Source of the DNA: Alphaproteobacteria bacterium
GTDB lineage: Bacteria > Pseudomonadota > Alphaproteobacteria > Sphingomonadales > Sphingomonadaceae
Reading direction: 5' to 3'
Length of the DNA: 64,000 nt
NCBI GenBank assembly: GCA_005883305.1
Contig: VBAC01000001.1
Location: forward strand, 1,426,001 to 1,490,000
The notes under the pieces were generated by a model. The model was not told the DNA's origin, did not search any database, and saw only the letters and a program-made list of their open reading frames with translations. Shown here piece by piece: positions 21,598-30,191 of this stretch. Every line of letters starts with the position of its first letter. The stretch's first letter is position 1. The translations under genes and the position numbers were made by a program.

Positions 21598-22047
21598 GTG
21601 ACCGAGGTCGAAATCTTCACCGACGGCGCCTGCAAGGGCAATCCCGGGCCGGGCGGCTGGGGAGTCGTCATCCGCTCGGGCGAGCGCGAGAAGGAGCTGT
21701 CGGGCGGGGAGCCGCTGACGACCAACAACCGCATGGAGCTGCTCGCCGCGATCCGCGGCCTCGCCTCGCTGAAGCGCCCGTGCCGCGTGCGGCTCTACAC
21801 CGACAGCAACTACGTCCGCGACGGAATCACCAGGTGGATCCACGGCTGGCTCCGCAACGGCTGGCGCACCGCCGACAGGAAGCCGGTCAAGAATGCCGAG
21901 CTCTGGCAGGAGCTGCTCGAGGCGCAGCAGCCCCACCGGGTCGAATGGCATTGGGTGAAGGGCCATAGCGGCCACCCCGAAAACGACCGCGCCGACGCCC
22001 TCGCCTGCGCGGCGGCTTTGGCTCAGCCGAAGCGGAGCGCGGAATAG
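21598..22047 (+). CDS. rnhA: Ribonuclease HI
   Basis: RNase HI cleaves the RNA strand of RNA-DNA hybrids. The 149-aa sequence contains the catalytic residues: Asp in [16 protein letters not shown], Glu in [10 protein letters not shown], Asp in [12 protein letters not shown] and a C-terminal [14 protein letters not shown] with the last Asp. The basic protrusion ([23 protein letters not shown]) is typical. I chose the GTG at 21598 ([10 protein letters not shown]); a TTG at 21583 would add 5 residues. Its 3-prime end overlaps the convergent FAD-oxidoreductase gene by 25 bp. Confidence 0.95.
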   Translation: MTEVEIFTDGACKGNPGPGGWGVVIRSGEREKELSGGEPLTTNNRMELLAAIRGLASLKRPCRVRLYTDSNYVRDGITRWIHGWLRNGWRTADRKPVKNAELWQELLEAQQPHRVEWHWVKGHSGHPENDRADALACAAALAQPKRSAE

Positions 22048-23075
22048 GGGGCGGGGTCGATCTCCGGCGTCCGCCCGAGCAGCAAGGCGGCCGCAAGCCT
22101 GGCGGCGGCGGGCGCGGTCTGGATGCCGAAGCCGCCCTGCCCCGCGCACCAGAAAAAGCCGGGCTCGGCGAAGCCGTAGACCGGCAGCCGGTCCGGCGCG
22201 AAGCTCCTGAGGCCCGCCCATTTGCGCTCGACCGCCTGCACCCGCCAGTCGACCGCATCCTCAAACCGGTCGATCGCCAGCGCGACGTCGATCTCCTCGG
22301 GCGCGCAGTCGCACGGCTCGCACGGAGTCTCGTCGTGCGGGCTAAGCCACAGCCGCCCGCCCGGCTCGGGCTTGAAGTAGAACCGCTCCGAAGCGTCGAT
22401 CACCAGCGGCAGGCGCTCCGGCGCGGGCGGATCGGTGCGCAGCTGGGCGATCGTCCTTCGGCAAGGCTGGATTCCGATCCGCTCCGCGCCGGCACGCTCC
22501 GCGACCTCGTCGGCCCACGCCCCCGCCGCGTTGACCAGCACGTCGGCCTCGAACGACCGCCCGCCCGCCTCGATTCTCCAGCGCCCAGCGCCGCGAGTCG
22601 CCGCGGTCATCGGCGCGCCGGTGATCAGCGCCGCACCGCCTTGCCTGGCAGCCTTAAGGCAGGCCGCGTGAAGGCCGGCGACATCGATGTCCGCGCAGCT
22701 CGGCTCGGCCAAGCCGTGATCCCAGCCCGGCCTCAGCCCTGGAATCGCCCCCTCGAGCGCGGGGCGGTCCATCGCGTCGAACAGATCGGGGAAGTCCGCC
22801 GACAGCTTCTCCAGCGCGCCCCTGCCCTGCGCGTCCGCGATGTGCACCGCGCCTCTCGGCCGAAGCCAAGGCGCGAGCAGCGGGCCCGACGCCGTGGTGA
22901 GCGGCCGGATCATCGGCCCGCCATAGCTCTCGGACCAGAAAGCCGCCGAGCGCCCGGTCGAGTGATAGCCCGGCTGCGCCTCGGCCTCGAGGATCGTCAC
23001 CGACGCCGACCCGGCAATCTCGGCCGCGAGGCTCGCCCCGGCGATGCCCGCGCCTATGACGACCACGTCGCTCAC
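22023..23075 (-). CDS. FAD-dependent oxidoreductase (DAO family)
   Basis: The 350-aa protein belongs to the D-amino-acid oxidase-type family. An N-terminal dinucleotide fold [20 protein letters not shown] is followed by [22 protein letters not shown], then [21 protein letters not shown]. The C-terminal FAD signature is [40 protein letters not shown]. Similar sphingomonad enzymes are often annotated as glycerol-3-phosphate or glycine/D-amino-acid oxidases, but the substrate cannot be read from sequence. The GTG start at 23075 overlaps the upstream hydrolase stop (GTGA), so they are coupled. A possible link to glycine metabolism nearby is speculative. Confidence 0.85.
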   Translation of the reverse strand: MSDVVVIGAGIAGASLAAEIAGSASVTILEAEAQPGYHSTGRSAAFWSESYGGPMIRPLTTASGPLLAPWLRPRGAVHIADAQGRGALEKLSADFPDLFDAMDRPALEGAIPGLRPGWDHGLAEPSCADIDVAGLHAACLKAARQGGAALITGAPMTAATRGAGRWRIEAGGRSFEADVLVNAAGAWADEVAERAGAERIGIQPCRRTIAQLRTDPPAPERLPLVIDASERFYFKPEPGGRLWLSPHDETPCEPCDCAPEEIDVALAIDRFEDAVDWRVQAVERKWAGLRSFAPDRLPVYGFAEPGFFWCAGQGGFGIQTAPAAARLAAALLLGRTPEIDPAPYSALRFG

Positions 23076-24004
23076 GCAGCGCGCTCGTCCAAGAAGGCGT
23101 CGATCCGCGCCAGCGCGTCGTTTCGCACCGCATCCGCCTCGCGCAGGATCTCGTGCGCCGCCTTCGGAAACTCCTCCAGCCGAGCATCGGGAAGCAGCGC
23201 CGCGGCGCGGCTGATCTCGCCGTTGCTGACCAGACGGTCTTTCCCGGCGGCCAAGATCAATATCGGCAGGCGCACCGCGGCCAGCCGCTCGGCGGTGAAG
23301 GCGGAGGCGGCCGAGCGGAAGGCGGCGCGCATCCAGCCCCAGGTCGGGGCGCCGAGCTCCCACTCCGGCTCCTGGCGCCACCACCACAATTCGTCCTCGT
23401 ATCGCTCGCGCGACCCGGTCAGGATTCGCTGCCGCTGGCCGCCCGGGACCTGAAGCGCCGGCGGCGCCTTCCACATCGGGATGTTGCGAAAGCCGCAAAG
23501 GGCCATCGTCTCGGCCACGTCGGGCGCCAGCCAGCCGGGTAGCGGCGCGCTGTTGACCCCGATCATCGGGGCGACGAGCACCGCCGCGTCGAGCGCCGGC
23601 TGCGCCTCCACCAGAGTCCGTAGCAGCAGGTGCCCGCCCATCGAATGGCCAATCGCGACGTGCGGACCCGCCGTGCCGCCGCGCCAGTCGGCGATCAGCG
23701 CCGCGCAGTCGTCGATGAGGGCGTCGAACGAGTCGAACCGATATCCGTCCCCCTGCGATCCGCCCTGGCCGCGCCAATCGAAGGCGGTGACGTTCCACCC
23801 GCGATCGTGCCAATGCGCGAAGGCTTCCAGATATTTCTCGATGAAATCGCCCCGCCCGCCGGCGAAGATCAGGCTGCCACGCGCCTTCCGGCGGCCCGGC
23901 TGCGGCCAGTCCATCTTGCGAATCGCCCAGCCGTCGGGCGCCGTCCAGGTTCCGAAACGAGCGCCTTGCGGGCGCGCGCGCCGGTGGTTCGGGGGATTTT
24001 CCAT
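23072..24004 (-). CDS. Alpha/beta hydrolase (lysophospholipase/S33-like)
   Basis: The 310-aa hydrolase has an oxyanion-hole region LIFAGGRGDFIEKYLEAFAHW, FDWRGQGGSQG, the nucleophile elbow AIGHSMGGHLLLR, the acid strand LPILILAAGKDRLVSN and the catalytic His in FPKAAHEILREADAVR. This matches the serine aminopeptidase S33/monoacylglycerol lipase group (PldB-like). No signal peptide is visible, so it is cytosolic. The ATG at 24004 lies 48 bp from the divergent prepilin peptidase gene. It is coupled to the FAD oxidoreductase downstream. Confidence 0.85.
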   Translation of the reverse strand: MENPPNHRRARPQGARFGTWTAPDGWAIRKMDWPQPGRRKARGSLIFAGGRGDFIEKYLEAFAHWHDRGWNVTAFDWRGQGGSQGDGYRFDSFDALIDDCAALIADWRGGTAGPHVAIGHSMGGHLLLRTLVEAQPALDAAVLVAPMIGVNSAPLPGWLAPDVAETMALCGFRNIPMWKAPPALQVPGGQRQRILTGSRERYEDELWWWRQEPEWELGAPTWGWMRAAFRSAASAFTAERLAAVRLPILILAAGKDRLVSNGEISRAAALLPDARLEEFPKAAHEILREADAVRNDALARIDAFLDERAA

Positions 24005-24052
24005 GCGCCCCGGTTACGGTTTCGAAAGGTCGGGCGTCTAGTGCCTGCAAAT

Positions 24053-24523
24053 ATGGCTAACGCGCTCTCCATGACCCTGCTCGGCCTGCTGGCGGCGATG
24101 CTGCTGGCGGCGTGCTGGTGGGACGTCAAATCGCGCACCATTCCCAACGAGCTCAATCTCGCCATCGCCTTGCTGGCGATCCCCTTCTGGTGGTCGATCG
24201 GTCTGCCGCTCTGGCCGGACGCCGCGATCCAGGTCGGCATCGCCGCGATCGTCTTCGGCCTGTTCTCCATCGCCTTCGCGATCGGAGCGATGGGCGGGGG
24301 CGACGTGAAGCTGATCGGCGCGCTCGCTTTGTGGCTGCCGTTCCAGGCGCTGGTGCTGCTTCTGGTGGTGATGTCGCTGGCCGGCGGCGTGCTCACCGCC
24401 GCGATGTATATCCGCCACCGCCTGAAGTCCGGCGAGGGTCAACTCGAAGTTCCGTACGGTCTGGCGATCGCATTCGGCGGTTTGTGGCTGATTAGCGAAC
24501 GCTTTCTTAACCAGTTTGGCTGA
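24053..24523 (+). CDS. cpaA: Prepilin peptidase (CpaA/TadV-type, A24 family)
   Basis: This 156-aa membrane aspartyl protease is of the short type that processes Flp prepilins. It begins MANALSMTLLGLLAAMLLAA and shows the first catalytic Asp in CWWDVKSRTIPNELN and the second in the AMGGGDVKLIGALALWLP motif. It has about five hydrophobic helices. ATG 24053 is chosen; a GTG at 24041 is possible. It opens the Tad/Cpa pilus cluster that continues with cpaB 52 bp downstream. No Flp pilin gene, which often precedes it, is present in the window. Confidence 0.92.
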   Translation: MANALSMTLLGLLAAMLLAACWWDVKSRTIPNELNLAIALLAIPFWWSIGLPLWPDAAIQVGIAAIVFGLFSIAFAIGAMGGGDVKLIGALALWLPFQALVLLLVVMSLAGGVLTAAMYIRHRLKSGEGQLEVPYGLAIAFGGLWLISERFLNQFG

Positions 24524-24575
24524 TGACTAGGGCCTGATTTTTCACTCAGGTCCCGCAGGGGAGGCGACACGCGCC

Positions 24576-25595
24576 ATGGACGTTAAGAAGATCGTGCTGC
24601 TCGTAGGCGCACTCATCATTGCAGGCGTCACCGCCTTCATGGCCAAGAGCATGTTCACCGGCGCAGCCGCGCCGCAGGCGCAGGCCAGCCAGCAGGTTCC
24701 GGCCGGACCGGAAGTGCTCGTCGCGACCCGCACCTTGTCGGTCGGCACGATCATCGACCCCGAGGCGTTTCGCTACCAGCCCTGGCCCCAGGGCCTGGTC
24801 CAGCCCGCTTATTTCACGCGCGGCGAGGGCGTCGATCCGCAAAGCCTGGTCGGCACGGTCGTGCGCAATGAGATCACCGCGGGCCAGCCGCTGACCCAGG
24901 GGGCGATCGTTCGTCCGGGCGAGCGCGGCTTCCTCGCCGCGGCGCTCGGCCCCGGCATGCGCGCCGTGACGGTCGGTGTTTCCGCCACCAGCGGAGTCGC
25001 CGGCTTCGTCTTCCCGGGCGACCGGGTCGATCTCGTGCTTGCGCAGGAAGTCGAAGGCGGCGGGGACGGCCCGCCCCTGCGAGTCTCCGAGACGATCGTT
25101 CGCAACATCCGCGTCCTCGCGGTCGACCAGCGCCTCAACGCCCGCGACGAGCAGGGCAACCAGGTTCCGCAGACCGTCGCCACGGTGACGTTCGAGGCGA
25201 CCCCCAAGATCGCCGAGAAGATCGCGGTCGCGCAGACCATCGGCCAGCTTTCGCTGTCGCTGCGCAGCCTTGCCGACAACAATGCCGAGCTGGAGCGCGC
25301 GATCGCGTCCGGCGAGGTGACCGTGCCTGAAAATGGGGATCCCCGGGCCGAGCGGCAGATGCTGCTCGCCGTCTCCAGCCGGCCGGTCGACGACAATACG
25401 ACCTATACCGTCGGGGCCGATGTCTCGCGCTTCCAGCGCAGCACCGTTCCCGGCCGGGCGCGAGACAATAACAGCAACGGGTCCGCGTCCAACTCCTCGC
25501 CCAACTCGGCCGGAATTCCGGCAGCCGGTCTCGGACCGGTGGTTCGGGTCGCGCGGGGAAATACTGTGACCGTCGTTCCGGTGGGAGCCAGGTAA
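24576..25595 (+). CDS. cpaB: Flp pilus assembly protein CpaB
   Basis: CpaB is a periplasmic, inner-membrane-anchored protein needed for Tad pilus assembly. The 339-aa chain has an N-terminal anchor (KKIVLLVGALIIAGVTAFMAKSMF) and then a SAF domain. Signature segments are VLVATRTLSVGTIIDPEAFRYQPWP, GTVVRNEITAGQPLTQGAIVRPGERGFLAAALGPGMRAVTVGVSATSGVAGFVFPGDRVDLVL and TIVRNIRVLAVDQRLN. The C-terminal part is a disordered Ser/Asn/Arg-rich tail. GGGGAGG lies before the ATG. The last base of its TAA overlaps the cpaC ATG (TAATG), indicating coupling. Confidence 0.95.
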   Translation: MDVKKIVLLVGALIIAGVTAFMAKSMFTGAAAPQAQASQQVPAGPEVLVATRTLSVGTIIDPEAFRYQPWPQGLVQPAYFTRGEGVDPQSLVGTVVRNEITAGQPLTQGAIVRPGERGFLAAALGPGMRAVTVGVSATSGVAGFVFPGDRVDLVLAQEVEGGGDGPPLRVSETIVRNIRVLAVDQRLNARDEQGNQVPQTVATVTFEATPKIAEKIAVAQTIGQLSLSLRSLADNNAELERAIASGEVTVPENGDPRAERQMLLAVSSRPVDDNTTYTVGADVSRFQRSTVPGRARDNNSNGSASNSSPNSAGIPAAGLGPVVRVARGNTVTVVPVGAR

Positions 25596-27190
25596 TGAAG
25601 AGCAAGATCAGCATGAAGCGTGCCGCGCTCGGCACCGCGCTTGCGGCCGCCCTGGCCGCGGGGATCGCGGCGACCGCGCCGAGCCAGGCCGTCGCCCAGT
25701 CCGGCGCTGTCGCCCCCGGAAGCGACATCACTCTCTCGGTCGGCACCGGCCGGCTGGTGCGGGTGGGCGGCGCGATGTCCGATCTGTTCGTCGCGAACAA
25801 CGAGATCGCCGACGTCGAGGTCCGCTCGCCGACGCAATTCTACGTCTTCGGAAAGACCGCGGGCAACACCACGGTCTACGCCACCGACCGTTCGGGCCGG
25901 GTCGTCTTCTCGGCCAGCGTCCGGGTCGGCCAGAACCTCGCTTCGGTCGGCCAGATGCTTCACTCGGCAATGCCTGAGGCGGACATCGTCGCCACGCCGA
26001 TGAACGGCATGGTTCTCCTCACCGGGACAGTCGCCCAGCCGAACGACGCGGCGGAGGCCGAGCGCCTCGCCCAGGCCTTCGTCGGCGAGGGCACGCAGGT
26101 GGTCAGCCGGCTTCGGACGGCGACTCCCCAGCAGGTGATGCTCCAGGTCAAGATCGCCGAGGTGAACCGCTCGCTTCTGCGCGAGATCGGCACCAACCTC
26201 CTGTCGCGCGACAGCTCGGGCGGCTTCCTTTTCGGCATCGGTCGCGGCAATCCGGGAAGCTTCAATATCGCCCAGGGCCCGGCCAATCCGGCGACCGGCG
26301 TGATCCCGGAGACGCTGACCGGCGCGACGTTCAATTTCCCGGCGGGCGCGACCACGCTCGGCGCCGCCGGCCACCTGCTCGGGCTCGACATCCTGAGCAC
26401 GATGAATCTTGCCGAAACCACCGGCCTGGTGACCACCCTGGCCGAGCCTTCGATCGTCGCCCTTTCGGGCGAAACGTCGAGCTTCCTGGCCGGCGGCGAG
26501 TTCCCGATCCCGATCTCGCAGTCGCTGGGCAGCGTCACCATCGAGTATAAGCAATATGGCGTCGGCCTCGCCTTCTCGCCGATCGTGCTCGAGGACGGCC
26601 GAATCCAGATGCGCGTCCGCCCCGAGGTTTCGGAGCTGTCCAACGAAGGCACGATCCGCCTCAACGGTTTCAACGTGCCGGCGCTGACGGTGCGCCGCGC
26701 CGAAACGACCGTCGAGCTTGGCTCAGGCCAGAGCTTCATGATCGCCGGCCTTCTGCGCAACCACAACACCAACACGATCGACCGCGCGCCTTTCCTCGGC
26801 AACATCCCGATACTCGGCGCGCTGTTCCGCTCAACCCGCTACCAACGGGCGGAGACGGAGCTGGTGATCGTCGTCACGCCTTATCTGGTGCGCCCGGTCT
26901 CGAACCCCGCCCAGATCGCCCTTCCGACCGACGGCCACCGCAATCCCGACGAGGCCCAGCGCCTGCTGATCGGTGCGGAGAATGACTCCCGCACCGGCGA
27001 GCAGCGTCCGGGCCCGACCGCGGGGCCGGGCCGCACCGTCGCCCCCGGAATCGGCCCCACCGGCGACGCCTCGCCGGCCCTGCCCGCGCCCGGCCGGAGC
27101 CCGGTTCGGGACCTCAGCGCCTCCGCCGCGCTTCCTCCGCAGCAGCCGCAGCCGGCCCGCTCGTCCGCCCAGCCCGGGTTCAACTTCTGA
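25595..27190 (+). CDS. cpaC: Tad/Flp pilus secretin CpaC (RcpA)
   Basis: CpaC forms the outer-membrane pore of the Tad pilus. The 531-aa protein has a signal peptide (ALAAALAAGIAATAPSQAVAQ) and then a pilus-N domain (ITLSVGTGRLVRVGGAMSDLFVANNEIADVEVRSPTQFYVFGKTAGNTTVYATD). A BON-like part follows (MLHSAMPEADIVATPMNGMVLLTGTVAQPNDAAEAER). The secretin core runs through VMLQVKIAEVNRSLLREIG, TTLAEPSIVALSGETSSFLAGGEFPIP, RPEVSELS and FLGNIPILGALFRSTRYQRAETELVIVVTPYLVRP. The tail is Pro/Gly-rich (about 440-531). cpaD follows. Confidence 0.96.
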   Translation: MKSKISMKRAALGTALAAALAAGIAATAPSQAVAQSGAVAPGSDITLSVGTGRLVRVGGAMSDLFVANNEIADVEVRSPTQFYVFGKTAGNTTVYATDRSGRVVFSASVRVGQNLASVGQMLHSAMPEADIVATPMNGMVLLTGTVAQPNDAAEAERLAQAFVGEGTQVVSRLRTATPQQVMLQVKIAEVNRSLLREIGTNLLSRDSSGGFLFGIGRGNPGSFNIAQGPANPATGVIPETLTGATFNFPAGATTLGAAGHLLGLDILSTMNLAETTGLVTTLAEPSIVALSGETSSFLAGGEFPIPISQSLGSVTIEYKQYGVGLAFSPIVLEDGRIQMRVRPEVSELSNEGTIRLNGFNVPALTVRRAETTVELGSGQSFMIAGLLRNHNTNTIDRAPFLGNIPILGALFRSTRYQRAETELVIVVTPYLVRPVSNPAQIALPTDGHRNPDEAQRLLIGAENDSRTGEQRPGPTAGPGRTVAPGIGPTGDASPALPAPGRSPVRDLSASAALPPQQPQPARSSAQPGFNF

Positions 27191-27219
27191 TGGCCGCCGT
27201 CGCTCGAAAGGATAAGACC

Positions 27220-27882
27220 ATGTCCCGCTTGATCAGCATCGCCGCGGTCTCCGTTTTCGGACTCGTCGTCGGCGGCTGCTCGACGCAGCCCGACCAGCTC
27301 GAGGTGCGCCGCAACTACAGCCTCTACTCGCTTCACCAGCCGGTGGTCGAGCGGACCAGCTTCGTGTTCGACGTCGCCGCCCAGGGCGACGGCGTTTCCG
27401 ACGCCGAGCAGGGCCGGCTTGCCGCCTGGTTCGATTCGATCGGCCTTCGCTACGGCGACACGGTGGCGATCGACGGGGGCGACTACAATTCGGCCGGCGC
27501 CAAGCGTGACGTGGCGCGGGTCGCCTCGGCGCACGGCCTTCTCATCGCCGACGCCGGAGCGCCGGTGACCGAAGGCGCGGTTCCGCCCGGCTTCGTCCGG
27601 GTCGTCGCCAGCCGCTCGACCGCAAGCGTCGACGGTTGCCCGAGTTGGGGCGATCCCGGCATCGAGTCGCCGGTTCGCACCGGCACCAATTACGGCTGCG
27701 CGGTCAACACCAACCTTTCCGCGATGATCGCCAATCCCGAGGATCTGATCCACGGCCGCGAGCCTTCCGGCAACGGCGCCGCGCAGACCGCCGGGCGGGC
27801 CGCCCGTTCGTACCGCGAAAGCACGCCCACCGGCCGCCAGGGCCTCCCGGCCGCCCAAACCACTCCGCAGGGAGGCAGGTAA
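27220..27882 (+). CDS. cpaD: CpaD pilus lipoprotein
   Basis: CpaD is an outer-membrane lipoprotein thought to help the secretin assemble. From ATG 27220 the sequence MSRLISIAAVSVFGLVVGGC has a clear lipobox (VGGC, Cys 20). An ATG at 27190 overlapping the cpaC stop would move the lipobox deeper, so 27220 with GGATAAG upstream is preferred. Family segments include NYSLYSLHQPVVERTSFVFDV, LAAWFDSIGLRYGDTVAIDGG, FVRVVASRSTASVDGCPSWG and YGCAVNTNLSAMIANPEDLIHGREP. The C-terminus is Ala/Gln/Gly-rich. Confidence 0.92.
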   Translation: MSRLISIAAVSVFGLVVGGCSTQPDQLEVRRNYSLYSLHQPVVERTSFVFDVAAQGDGVSDAEQGRLAAWFDSIGLRYGDTVAIDGGDYNSAGAKRDVARVASAHGLLIADAGAPVTEGAVPPGFVRVVASRSTASVDGCPSWGDPGIESPVRTGTNYGCAVNTNLSAMIANPEDLIHGREPSGNGAAQTAGRAARSYRESTPTGRQGLPAAQTTPQGGR

Positions 27883-27886
27883 GACC

Positions 27887-29173
27887 ATGAACGCGCCTTT
27901 TCACGCATCGCGCGCGGCTTCGCTCCGCGACCCGTTCAGCGCCTTCGTCACCGACGAGGAAACCGCCGAGCTGCTGCGGCCGATCGCCGTCGAGCACGGC
28001 TGGTCTCCGGAGAAGGTCAACAAGGGCGGCCTGCGCAACGCGGTCCAGACACTCTCGGTCTCGGCCAGCCCGTCGATCCTGTTCGTCGATCTTTCGGAGA
28101 GCGGCGACCCGCTCAACGACATCAACGCCCTCGCCGAGGTGTGCGAGCCGGGAACGGTGGTCATCGCCGCCGGCCAGGTCAACGACGTCCGCCTCTACCG
28201 CGATCTCGTCGCCTCGGGCATTCAGGATTACCTGCTGAAGCCCTTCTCGCCCGATCAGCTGCGCGACGCCTTCGCCAATGCGCAGATGACCATCTCGGGG
28301 CCGCGCATCGCCGAAAGCGGCATGGAAAAGCCCAACGTGATGGCCGCGGTGATCGGAGTCCGCGGCGGCGTCGGCGCCTCGACCATCGCCACCTCGCTCG
28401 CCTGGCTGATGGGCGACAAGGGCGGCCGCTCGACGGCCTTGCTCGATCTCGACGTCCATTTCGGCACCGGCGCGCTTGCGCTCGATCTCGAGCCCGGCCG
28501 CGGGCTGACCGACGCGATCGAAAATCCGAGCCGGATTGACGGACTGTTCATCGAACGCGCGATGGTCCGCGCCAACGAGAAGCTTTGCGTGCTCTCAGCC
28601 GAGGCGCCGATCAACCAGTCGATGATGTCCGACGGTTCCGCCTTCTACCAGCTGCAGGAAGAGATCCGTCACGCCTTCGAAGGCACGGTGATCGATCTGC
28701 CGCGGCAGATGATGGTCCACTATCCCCACCTTTTGGGCGACGTGCACGTCGTCGTCGTCGTCGCGGAGTTCACGCTCTCCGGAACGCGCGATTCGATCCG
28801 AATCCTTTCCTGGCTCAAGGCCAATGCGCCGCAGGCCCGGATCATCGTCGTCGCCAATCGTTGCCAGAACGGCATCCAGGAAGTGAGCCGCAAGGATTTC
28901 GAGCACTCGATCGAGCGCAAGGTCGACATCGTCGTGCCGTTCGATCCGAAGATGGCGGCCCAGGCCGCCAAGCTCGGCCAGCCGCTCGCCAAGGTCGCCA
29001 AGTCCGGCAAGGTGTCGCAGCCGCTCGCCCAGCTTCTCGCGCTCACCGTTGCCCAGGAGGCCGATGGGGCGGAGGAAGGCGGGGCGCCGAGCGGCGGCTC
29101 GCTTCTGGGCAAGCTCGGCAACTTCAAGTCGCTGGTCTCGAAAAAGCCCAGGGAAGCTTCCGCGGCGGCTTAG
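27887..29173 (+). CDS. cpaE: CpaE/TadZ pilus assembly ATPase (MinD/ParA-like)
   Basis: CpaE localises the Tad machine at the cell pole. The 428-aa chain has an N-terminal receiver-like domain (SPSILFVDLSESGDPLNDINALAEVCEPGTVVIAAGQVNDVRLYRDLVASGIQDYLLKPFSPDQLRDA). The C-terminal ATPase has a deviant P-loop VRGGVGASTIATSLAWLM, STALLDLDVHFGTGALALDLEPGRGL, VIDLPRQMM and IVVANRCQNG. It starts 4 bp after cpaD with GGGAGG upstream. The next gene is tadB; the cpaF ATPase gene that normally follows cpaE is missing. Confidence 0.94.
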   Translation: MNAPFHASRAASLRDPFSAFVTDEETAELLRPIAVEHGWSPEKVNKGGLRNAVQTLSVSASPSILFVDLSESGDPLNDINALAEVCEPGTVVIAAGQVNDVRLYRDLVASGIQDYLLKPFSPDQLRDAFANAQMTISGPRIAESGMEKPNVMAAVIGVRGGVGASTIATSLAWLMGDKGGRSTALLDLDVHFGTGALALDLEPGRGLTDAIENPSRIDGLFIERAMVRANEKLCVLSAEAPINQSMMSDGSAFYQLQEEIRHAFEGTVIDLPRQMMVHYPHLLGDVHVVVVVAEFTLSGTRDSIRILSWLKANAPQARIIVVANRCQNGIQEVSRKDFEHSIERKVDIVVPFDPKMAAQAAKLGQPLAKVAKSGKVSQPLAQLLALTVAQEADGAEEGGAPSGGSLLGKLGNFKSLVSKKPREASAAA

Positions 29174-29200
29174 GCCGGCCGGCGAGAAGAGGGAGGCGAA

Positions 29201-30175
29201 ATGCCGAGTTTCACGGTCATCATGCTGCTCGGCGGGGTCGTTGCCTCGGCGATGCTCGCGCTCTCGGCCTTTTCCGGGCCCTCGGCCGGCAAGCTGGTGT
29301 CGCGCCGCCTCGAGGATCTGCGCGAACGGCACAGCCGTTCGACCGACGTCGCTGCCCAGGCGCAGCTCAAGCGCATTTACGCCCAGCGGCAGAATCGCGG
29401 CGACGGCTTCGCCAAGCGCTTCATCCCCAAGCCCGCCTTGCTTCAGCTGCGGCTGAGCCAGACCGGGCACAATTGGACGCTCGCGCATTATGTGCTCGCC
29501 TCAGCGGGCCTGGGCCTCGCCACCTTCGGCGGCCTGGCCTTCAAGGGCCTGCCGCTGATGCTGGCCGTCCCGCTCGGCCTGTTCGCGGGCGTCGCCATTC
29601 CCCATTTCGTGATCGGCAAGCTGGTCCAGCGCCGGGTCAACAAGTTCACGGCGCGCTTCCCTGACGCGATCGAACTGATGGTCCGCGGCCTGCGCTCGGG
29701 CCTGCCCATTTCCGAGACCGTCGGAATCGTGGCGGACGAGCTTCAGGCGCCGGTCGGTACCGAATTCCGCACCGTCGCCGACAAGATGCGGATCGGGCGG
29801 ACGATGGACGTCGCGTTGCAGGAAACCGCGAACCGCCTCGGCACCGCCGAGTTCCAGTTCTTCGTCATCAGCCTCGCGATCCAGCGCGAAACCGGCGGCA
29901 ATCTTGCCGAAACGCTGTCGAACCTGGCGGACGTTCTGCGCAAGCGCTCGGCGATGAAGCTGAAGATCCGGGCGATGTCGTCCGAATCCAAGGCCTCGGC
30001 CTACATCATCGGCGCTCTGCCGTTCATCGTCTTCGGGCTGATCTGGTTCATCAACGGCAAGTATATGCAGAATTTCTTCGTCGACGAGCGGCTGATGATG
30101 GTCGGCGGCGGCGGCATGGTGTGGATGGCGATCGGCGCCTTCATCATGGCCAAGATGATCAACTTCGAAATCTAG
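29201..30175 (+). CDS. tadB: Tad pilus inner-membrane platform protein TadB
   Basis: This is a type II secretion F-domain protein of the Tad system. The 324-aa sequence has an N-terminal membrane helix (TVIMLLGGVVASAMLALSAF), a basic cytoplasmic region, two further helices around residues 95-135 and the GspF core. The core includes RFPDAIELMVRGLRSGLPISETVGIVADELQAPVGTEFRTVADKMRIG and ISLAIQRETGGNLAETLSNLADVLRKRSAMKLKIRAMSSESKASA. It ends with two C-terminal helices. It follows cpaE by 27 bp with a GAGGGAGG ribosome site. It would form the assembly platform together with TadC. Confidence 0.94.
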   Translation: MPSFTVIMLLGGVVASAMLALSAFSGPSAGKLVSRRLEDLRERHSRSTDVAAQAQLKRIYAQRQNRGDGFAKRFIPKPALLQLRLSQTGHNWTLAHYVLASAGLGLATFGGLAFKGLPLMLAVPLGLFAGVAIPHFVIGKLVQRRVNKFTARFPDAIELMVRGLRSGLPISETVGIVADELQAPVGTEFRTVADKMRIGRTMDVALQETANRLGTAEFQFFVISLAIQRETGGNLAETLSNLADVLRKRSAMKLKIRAMSSESKASAYIIGALPFIVFGLIWFINGKYMQNFFVDERLMMVGGGGMVWMAIGAFIMAKMINFEI

Positions 30176-30191
30176 AGGGACGGGACTGATT

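Noticed and set aside
24524-24575. A small Flp pilin gene between the prepilin peptidase and cpaB
   Set aside because: The 52-bp gap is too short to encode one and contains only a ribosome site and a short CCTGA/TCAGG inverted repeat.
28585-29664. A cpaF-type ATPase between cpaE and tadB
   Set aside because: The plus-strand frame here overlaps cpaE and tadB out of frame and has no Walker motifs; the gap between the two real genes is 27 bp.
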